Assembly (NCBI GenBank): GCA_028583605.1
Contig: CM053335.1
Span: forward strand, 10,298,053-10,362,052
Length of the DNA stretch: 64,000 nucleotides
From: Dastarcus helophoroides
Lineage: Eukaryota > Arthropoda > Insecta > Coleoptera > Bothrideridae
Direction of reading: 5' to 3'
Shown here: piece after piece, positions 25,301 to 34,300 of the stretch
Numbering within the stretch: the stretch's first letter is position 1
How the letters are laid out: each line of letters begins with the position of its first letter
The notes under the pieces: generated by a model
What the model was told of the DNA's origin: nothing
Seen by the model: only the letters and a program-made list of their open reading frames with translations
Database searches by the model: none
Made by a program: the position numbers and the translations under genes

Positions 25301-28300
25301 AACTTTGATATCGCTCGCTCTATAAATAAGCACACTATGGTTAAATTAGGCAGATGACCACAAAACAGATAACAGTTACATCCCACTACTCTTCTTTCCC
25401 AACAATCTTGACAGCTGGTAGTAGGGTGCGTTCAATAATTGCTCTTTTTAATCAGCAAATTTTGGTCTTTTTTTTTAGAAATTTCGAGATTAAAGTGGAA
25501 ATTTCGAGAAAAAGGTCGAAATTTTGAGTTTTAAATGAAAATTCCAAGATTAAGATCAAAATTTCGAGAAAAAAGTCGGAGTTTGAGAAAAAAATTCGAA
25601 ATTTCGAGAAAATGTGTCGAAATTTGAGAAAAAAGTCGTAATTTGTAGGTAATAATTAAAATTTTGAGTTTAAAGTCGAAATTTCGAAAAAAAATGTCAA
25701 AGTTTCGATATTAAGGTCAAGATTTCGAGAAAAAAGTCGGTATTTGAGAAAAAAGTCGTAAATTGAGAAAAAAAGTCGAACTTTTCAGATTAAGGTAGAA
25801 ATTTCGAGAAAAAATTCGAAATTTGAGAAAAACGTCGAAATTTCGAGAAAAAGTCGAAATTTTGAAATATTTCCAGAAAAAAGTCGAGATTTCGAAAAAA
25901 TCGAGATTTCGAAAAAATCGAAATTTCGAGAAAAAAAATCGAATTTCGAAATGAAAGTCGAAATTTCGACTTTAAGGGCGAAATTTCCAGAAAAATGTGG
26001 AAATTTCGATATCAAGGTCGAAATTTCGAGAAAAAAAATTGAGAAAAAAAAAGAAATTTCACGGAAAAGGTCGCAATTTCAAGAAAAAAGTCGAAAGTTT
26101 AAGAAAAAAAGTCGACGTTTCAGAAAAAGTCGAAATTTTGAAATATTTCGAGAAAAAAAGTCGAAATTTGAGAAAAAAGTCGAGATTTCGAAAAAAGTCG
26201 AAATTTCAAAAAAAAAAGTCGAAATTTTGAGGAGAAAAGACGAAATTTCGAAAAAAGGTCGAAATTTCGATATTAAGGTCAAAATTTCGAGAAAAACTTG
26301 AAATTTCAGAAAAAAAAACGAAATTTCGCGAAAAAGGTCGTAATTTTAAGAAAAGAGGCGAAAGTTTGAGAGAAAAAGTCGAAATTTGAGAAAAATGTCA
26401 AAATTTCAGAAAGAAGTCAAAATTTCGAGATTAAAATTGAAATTTTTGAGAAAATAGCCTTAATTTTAATCGATGTCCTTTCTACGCCTTTGTAACATTT
26501 CGAAAAAGTTAAAATTTTCAGAAAAAAGTTGAAATTTCCAAAAATTTGAAATTTAAGAAAAAAGTCGAAATTTTAAGAAAAAAGTCGAAATTTCGAGAAA
26601 AATGTCGAAATTTCGATATTAAGGTCAAAATTTCGAGAAAAACATCGAAATTTGAGAAAAAACTCAAAATTTCGGGAAAAAAGTCGAGATTTCGAGCAAA
26701 AGGTCGAAATTTTTCGAAAAAAAGTCGAAATTTCGAGAAAAATGTCCAAATGTCGATATTCAGGTCAAAATTTCGAGAAAAAAGTCGAAATTTGAGAGAA
26801 AAAAAAAACAAAGTTTCGAGAAGAGGGTTGAAATTTCGAGGAAAAAAGTCGAAATTTGAGAAAAAAATTAAAATTTCGAGAAAAAAGATGAAATTTTGAG
26901 AAAAAAAAATTCGAAAAACTTGAAATTTCCAGAAAATAGTCGAAATTTCCAGAAAAAAGTCGAATTTTCAGAAGAGTTGAAATCTAAGAAAATATCGAAA
27001 TGTTGAGAAAAAAAAAATAAAAAGTTGAAATTTCCAGAAAATAGTCGAAATTTCCAGAAAAAAGTCGAATTTTGAGAAGAGTTGAAATTTAAGAAAATAT
27101 CGAAATTTTGAGGAAAAAAAATCGAAATTTTCAGTTTAAAGTCGACATTTCGAGAAAAATGTCGAAATTTCGATATTAAAGTCAAAATTTCGAGAAAAAA
27201 AGTCGAAATTTGAGAAAAACGTCGAAATTTCAAGAAAAAAGTCGAAATTTCGAAAGTAACATTCCTCAAACCCATCATAGCACATAGGCGAATCCTTACT
27301 TCTCGTAATTGCATTACACAGCTGTTCGAACATCAACATGAGTAAAAATCAAAATTTACAAACAAAAATTTCAATTTTAGATTCTTTTCAAGAATAAAAA
27401 ACGATATTTTGAGATTAGGTCCATAAAATGCTGTCACAAAAAGAGATTAAAATTTTTGAAATAACAGCATTTCTAAATTTGGAAGAAATGTATGACATTT
27501 CGAGATTGGTCAAAATTTTGGAAGAAAAAAAAGTCAAAAGATACAGAAAATTTCGAACTCTTACAGCATGAAATAAAAATTAAGAATAAACTACCAGAGT
27601 TTCGGGTTTCAATTTAAAATTTTCAATTTAAACACCTCCCATTTCGACTCTTTTTAAACCCTTGAATATCTTCCCAAATTTCGAAATTTCATTCAAAATT
27701 TTCATAATTTTTGAAGTTTTTAACTTTTGTAAATTTCTACCTATCGATTTTTTTTAAAACGCCTCTATTGAAAAAAATATTTTTTTATTTATTAAAAAAA
27801 GTACTTTTTTATTTGTTGAAAAAAATACTTTTTTAAAAAATGTAATTTTATAACTGAAATGATGATTTTGTAAAATGTTTTCGAAAATTTCGTTTCTTTA
27901 ATTTCGAATTTTTTGACAATTTCGACATTTTTTTCAAAATTTCTTTTTTTGTGTGTGTGAAAGTGTCGAATTTTTTAAAAGGTTAATTTTTCACAAATAT
28001 CGGTTTCATTTCAAAATCTGGACTTCTTTTCTAAATGTGGAGCATCAAAATTTTCGACTTTTTTGAAAATGCCGACTTAAATTTCGTTTTTATTTTAAAA
28101 ATTTCGATTTTTTTAAAAATATTTCTACTTTTTTAATATTTAGGTTTTTTCTGAAAATTTCTCCATTCAAATTTTCACTATTTTCTCAAAATCTTGACCT
28201 TTTTAGATGTTTAAGTTTGTTTTAATATCGACTTTTAATTTTTATACAAAATAGTAACCATTGAGAACATGAATTTTACCGAGAAGATGACGTTCTGAGA

Positions 28301-31300
28301 ACAAAATCCATGATTTACAAAATACTTAGATTTTTTCTGAAAATATAGCCATTTCAAATTTTCCCGTTTTCTCAAAATGTTGATGTTTTTCATTTCGACT
28401 TTGAATTTCTATAAAAAACAGTTAAACATTGAAAGCATGAATTTTAACTAAAAGGTAACGTTTTGAGAACAACAATCCATGATTTATAAAAGCAAGTTAT
28501 CTTAATTTCGAAAAAAAATGAGCCTTTGAGGATTAAAGTCGTTTTGAAAAAAAATTGATATTACTGAAGAAAATCTAAATTTGGAATTAAAGAGAGCTTA
28601 AACGTCATCATTTTGCATTTTAAACTAGTAACGCCAGTAACAGATCAAATCAATCGCGGATCCGGGGCGATAAAAATTGGAGAACTGTCTTAATATCAAA
28701 ATTTCGACCTTTTTCGAAATTTAGTGCGTCAGTTGAAAACCTAATTGTTTTTTTTTTTTTCGAAACTCCTACTTTAATTTAAGATACCGATTTTCGTAAT
28801 AATTTTGATTTTTTCGAAATTTGAGATTTTTGAAATAAATTGCGAGTATATAAAAATAATATTTTTTTCAAAATTTGAAATTTACACTTCCCATGTCTGC
28901 TTTTCTTTCCTAAAATTTCGATTTTAAATATGGATTTTTTCTAGAAATTTCAATGTTTGTCGACATAGTTTCCCAAAATTATTCAAACTACTAATTTAAA
29001 CTTATTTTCAATTTTTACTTTTACTTGAAAAGACATCGAGCTCAAAATCTTGGAGAATTTCATTTTTAAAAATTCCACTTTTTTTGAAAATTTTTCGTAA
29101 TTCAAACTTATTTTCAATTTTTACTTTTACTTGAAAAGACATCGAGCTCAGCTCAAAATCTTGGAGAATTTCATTTGTACAAATTCCAGTTTTTTTGGAA
29201 ATTTAGCATTCTTCAGATTTGGTAACAAACACTTTTCATCGAACTTTGAAATTTGAATTTTTATAAATTTGGTGTTTCTGAATTAGTTATAAGAAAAAAC
29301 TGTGAGAGGACTCTTGCCCCTTAACTCTACCCCTCTCCCTCCCCCTACTACTGAATCCCCTGCTATCAAGAATACTTAATACTTGCAATCAACGTCAAAT
29401 TATCAATCAATCATCATAATTATCTTCGATGGCGAATCGTTAAAAATCGATCAAAATTTATTAAAACCATGAAACGTTACCAAGTGAATCAACGTCGTTC
29501 ATTAAGTGACATTTTTCCATTTTCAGGGATGAATCTCCAAATTTGCTTCATGAATGAGACTGTGTCGGACTCCGAGAGCCCAAGTTCGGACTCCGATTGC
29601 CCCCTAACTAACCCAAAACAACCAAAGACTTCCCCAAAGAATAATACTAATCTTAATCAGGAGAAAACCGCCCAACAAGCACCTGCTCGACCCGCCACTC
29701 TCTCATTAGGCCAACCTCTCCTACAACCCGTTACGCAACCCATGACGGAAACGGACTTTTTCACTCGGCAGGCTCGCCTCCAGACTGAAGCCAGAATGGC
29801 CCTCGCTCAAGCCAAGGAGATGGCCAGGATGCAAATGGAGGTAATATTTAAGTCGATACACTCGGATCAAGAATTGAACTGTTCGAATAAAAGTCGCTTA
29901 TGTTAATGTCGATTTAACGTTCTGTAGTAAAATAGTCAATAGGCTTGAACATTTATTAGATTCAAAGTTTGGAAACCAAAGATGTTTCAATCCTGTTAGA
30001 TTTCATCAGTTTGGTATATCCAACTCAAATACCAACAAATGTTCCGGCAAATAACTACTAAAGAATCAACGGACGTCGCTCGTATGATTCTTAATACTAC
30101 CGCCATCTATTGGCCCATAGAGAACTCCAACAAGTATCGTATGCCTATGCCAAAGTTGAACAATTAACAACCGTAGACCGGTTTCGGCCTTCCTTAGCCG
30201 GTCGCTGCGTAAAAATTTTTAACATAGTCAACCACATAAGTACTCAAGAGATCTAAATCCCATTGAGTGATTTGTAGTTGACTTTCGACTGTATCTTAAA
30301 ATAAACATTTTTGCTATGCAATTGAAGCAATTATTGCTGAGGTTGCCAGGTTATCTACTAACTTACTAGTAATGAGTTAACGTTCTTTGTTTTGAAATTA
30401 GAACCTCTTCCAACTATTTAAATCCCATTTTTACATTCTTCTAAGCCTCTCGCTTTCATAGCAGTCAAGTTTTGGGTTAACTGTCTATCAAAAGCGCCTA
30501 ATTTAGTCATATTTTTATCCATATAGGTAATTACTTTAATCCATAATTTAATTTACTACCAAAATTGGACCAAAAGACGCAGTTTTGACGTTGAAAGCTT
30601 CCAAAACCTTCGAGGTCGATTTTCCAGTTTCCCTTTTATAAATTGGGTTGCAGGACAGTTCTAAGATAAGGTTTACTACCATAATTGGACTAAGACACCA
30701 GTTTTGATTTGAAGCTTCCAAAATATTTGGAAGTCGATTTTCCATCTTTTATAAATTGGGTTGCAGGACGTTTTGTTTGTGACACCTTCCCACCCAATTT
30801 ATTTTAAAAAATGCGGCCTAACGTGTATTTTTCTGTGGCAGATTGAGAAACAAAGACAGAAGAAAAGTCCCATTACGGAGATGGTGAGGAATAGCTTGGA
30901 GAAAGTTGGTATTCCCTTTCCAGAAGAAAAAAGAAGACTGTCTAGGCAAATACTGACGGAAATGAATGTGGCCCAGCTGCAAGTGATAGTGAACGATCTT
31001 CATACACAAATAGAGAGCTTGAATGAGAGCCTAGTCAAATTCCTGATGGATCGCGACGATCTTCACATGGAGCAGGACTCCATGTTAGTTGATATAGAAG
31101 ACTTAACTAGATATTTGTAAGTATGGAGTTTTTTCTTTAGTGTTTTGCTGTTGCAAAGTAAACACGTGCCATTTACTCTATCAGAACTACTTCTGACAGA
31201 ACACATGAAATTATAGAGAGAAAAAGATGTATTGTAACGCAATGTAAATAATGAAATAGGATTTAGAATAGAATTGTAGAATTTAGTAAATAAAAAAAGT

Positions 31301-34300
31301 TTCTAGAAGGATCTGATAAGGGGAAAGCGGCCGCGATAACGAAACAAATGGCAGATAAGCATTCCAGAAATTTTGGCAAACAATAAGCCTTATCTGCCAA
31401 AAAGTTCTAGAAGCCGGGGGCCAAAACTATAAAAAGGCGGTCAGCTTTCCCTCGAGAGAGTCAGTTAGAGTCAGTGTAATTAGTGGGTTAGCAATTAGTA
31501 AATAAGTAGTGAGTTACTGTTCAGTTGAAGTGTGCCGAGTTAATTTAGTAATAAAGTGGGTCTTATTCGATAAGTGTAATCAATTCGAACCGATAAGCCC
31601 GTAACAGTATTATTTAGTTTTGTAACGACTGCCCGAAACGTTGAAAGTTTGTTGTTATTTAATTTGTAAGTAAGAGCTTTTTTCTTTAGTGCTTTGCTAT
31701 TGCAAAGTAAACACGTGCCATTTATTTTATCTGAACTATTTCTGACAGAACACATGAAATTATAGAAAGAAAAATATGTATTATTTGGTTTTTTAATGAC
31801 TGCCCGAAACGTTGAAAGTTTGTTTTTATTTAAATTTACATCGTTTAAATCTTGGGGTAGTTTTAAGTGATTTTTCAGAGTCAAGTCACAAACAGCGATT
31901 GACAAATTAAGATCCAACACAATCACTGCTTCTGTCGATCTATAAAAGATTGCTAACCCTTAACACAAAGTGACTGAAAATCTGGGTTTATGGAAGAAGG
32001 AACTGGCGAAGAAAACACCCATAAAAATGAATCAAATTCACACAACTTCATAAAGAAGATATAGCCAATATTTATAATATTAGTTGTAACAGATAGCACG
32101 CTAAGCAATTAATAAAACGTTTTGAAATAATTTTCTTGATTCGCTATATTTAACAGTAAATATGAAATAAATGTGAAAATTCCACAATGTATCATAAAAT
32201 CTTAGGTTTTTTGTACATAGCGTTCATAATAAAAGTATATAAACAATAAAAGTAATATATTACTGAAAGTTCGAAGATTACAATTGAAATTTTGAGTTTA
32301 ATTTAAATCTGCGTTTTTTATCCAAAGAATCCAATTTTTTACAGTCCCACTTCATCGAGCAACCTGACTGTTGGAATTTTAATCACGAACATATGATTTA
32401 AAAGTTGAAATTTAGAAGCAGAATTTAAAAATTTATTTATTTATTTACCAGAAAATACTCTATCTACAGAGGTACACTAGGTTACCTGTACGTAGTTCTG
32501 GTTTCACTTAATCTAGACTTACTACTTACAAAATGAACACTTTAATTTCTATTTCAAACTTGCATCTAACTTTAAAAAGAATATTGGTAATTTTAAAGCA
32601 CAGTCCTTACACTTGAAGTGTAGAAAAAACTTCTAACTCTTAACCTTATCATGGCCAAAAATCTCAGAATTTTGATTTTAATACAGAAAGTTCAATATTT
32701 GACGTTTCAAATCGAAATTTACAGAAAAAAGTTGAAATTTCCAAATTTTTTTTAAAACGAAGATGTCTTAAAAAGTCCCAATATTAAAGCAAACAAATAT
32801 CTGTTAGTCTTCAATTTGCAAAGTGTTAGTATGGTGTTAGTTATAAAATTCCAAGAAAATGTCATAACTCGAATCTTGAAGTTATTCGGAATTTCTAGTT
32901 TATTTTGCCATTTGTTTACATTTCTGCCAAATATCATGTCAAAGTTAATGTCACTGGGTTTATGAAGTAAATTGTGATATATTTCTAAAAAATTGTTATT
33001 TAAATGGGCTTGTTTTAATTTGGAATTTACTCCTAGGAAATTCGAATTTTGTAGCAATCCCAAATCATAATAATTTTTGTCAGATTTAAACTGCTTTATC
33101 ATTGTTAATTAATGTTTATTTACATTACAGTTTACCTTTCATCAACTCTTGTTCAATTTGATTTCATTTATAATTGGTTTTGCTTTAACAGATGGGAAAA
33201 TCATCGTCAATATAAAATGAAAATAGTAAACAGTGTCATACAACAAGATTTAATTGAATTCAGATTCTTTTATTTACTACAATCGTAAAATAAACGACAA
33301 AATCACTTTTATTGGACTGTCATATTTAAATATTTATTTATTAATTGAAAAATAAATTATTTCCTATAATTTTTTTTTCTATGTTACTATATCTACTTTT
33401 TACAAAGTTGTATAAAAAAAATTTCAGCATTAAAGTCTGAATTTCCAGGTTGAAGTGGAAAATTCTAAAGCAGAAGTCGAAATTTTTATTTTAAAATTAA
33501 AATGTTGAAAAAATTCAAAGCTTTTAAGTTCAACTTTAAAAAATTGGGAAATTGCCCAAGAAATTACTCGAATTTTTAAAAACCGAGTTTTAAGGTTTAA
33601 ATTTTAATCAAACTAGAGATTTTGTTTTAAAAAAAAGTACGAATTCAGAGAAAAATGCGAAATTCATAAAATAAGTTCGTGATTAACTCAAAAATTGAAA
33701 ATTCATCGAAAGTTGGAATCTAAGAGAGTTTGAATTAGATATTTTGAAGATAATCAATCGAAAGGAAAACCACCTTTATAACTAATAATCTAGAATCTTT
33801 AATAATTGACATTTTCAACCCTTACTTCGTGTAATTCCGCGAAAACCTGGTCGGGTGTTAGCAAATATTTATCGAAACATTGTAGAATTTTTAAAATCTG
33901 TTGCTTTTTGATCGTTAATAAAGAGTAGTATACTTACGAATAAAAATATCTAATTATAAATCTAAACAAGGAATTAAATAGGCAAATAAATTAGCAGAGA
34001 CCTGTGCTAGGTTCCCCAGCTTTGAAGCATAAATTAGGAAATTTGAGAAAATTAAAATTTTGACAGAAAAACTAAATTTTTATTTAAAAAAACGAAAGTT
34101 TATATCTGAAGAAGTGAATTATGAAAATGTTCAACAATTTCATTAATTACCATATTAAAACATTAAAAAATAAAGAAAATTCATCATTTTTGTTTGATAT
34201 AACTACTACACACTAGAGTTTAGGGTGTATTGTTTTAACAAGTTTAAATAATTTTTCATTTTTGGATCTTTGAAATACAAATCTTGTCCCCTGAAACCAA

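Larger units (their letters stand above)
31113..31840 (+). repeat. ~171-bp tandem duplication including the splice donor; first copy split by an LTR
   Basis: ATTTGTAAGTATGGAG at 31113 and ATTTGTAAGTAAGAGC at 31662 start two copies. Both contain GCAAAGTAAACACGTGCCAT, CTGACAGAACACATGAAATT and GACTGCCCGAAACGTTGAAA. The first copy is interrupted at 31233-31606 by the solo LTR, so the duplication predates that insertion. The second copy carries its own intact GTAAGT at 31666. Confidence 0.85.

Noticed and set aside
25785..27339. Lys/Arg-rich and Phe/Ser-rich ORFs with FDIKVEISRK-like repeats
   Set aside because: Translations of the CGAAATTTCGAG repeat; they break at each phase change.
31540..31926. 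128-codon minus-strand ORF overlapping the solo LTR
   Set aside because: It runs across the LTR boundary and both duplicated segments, so it is a chance frame.
32752..33102. 116-codon minus-strand ORF in the last Schip1 intron
   Set aside because: No recognised similarity, AT-driven Asn/Phe/Lys/Leu composition, no splice partners.
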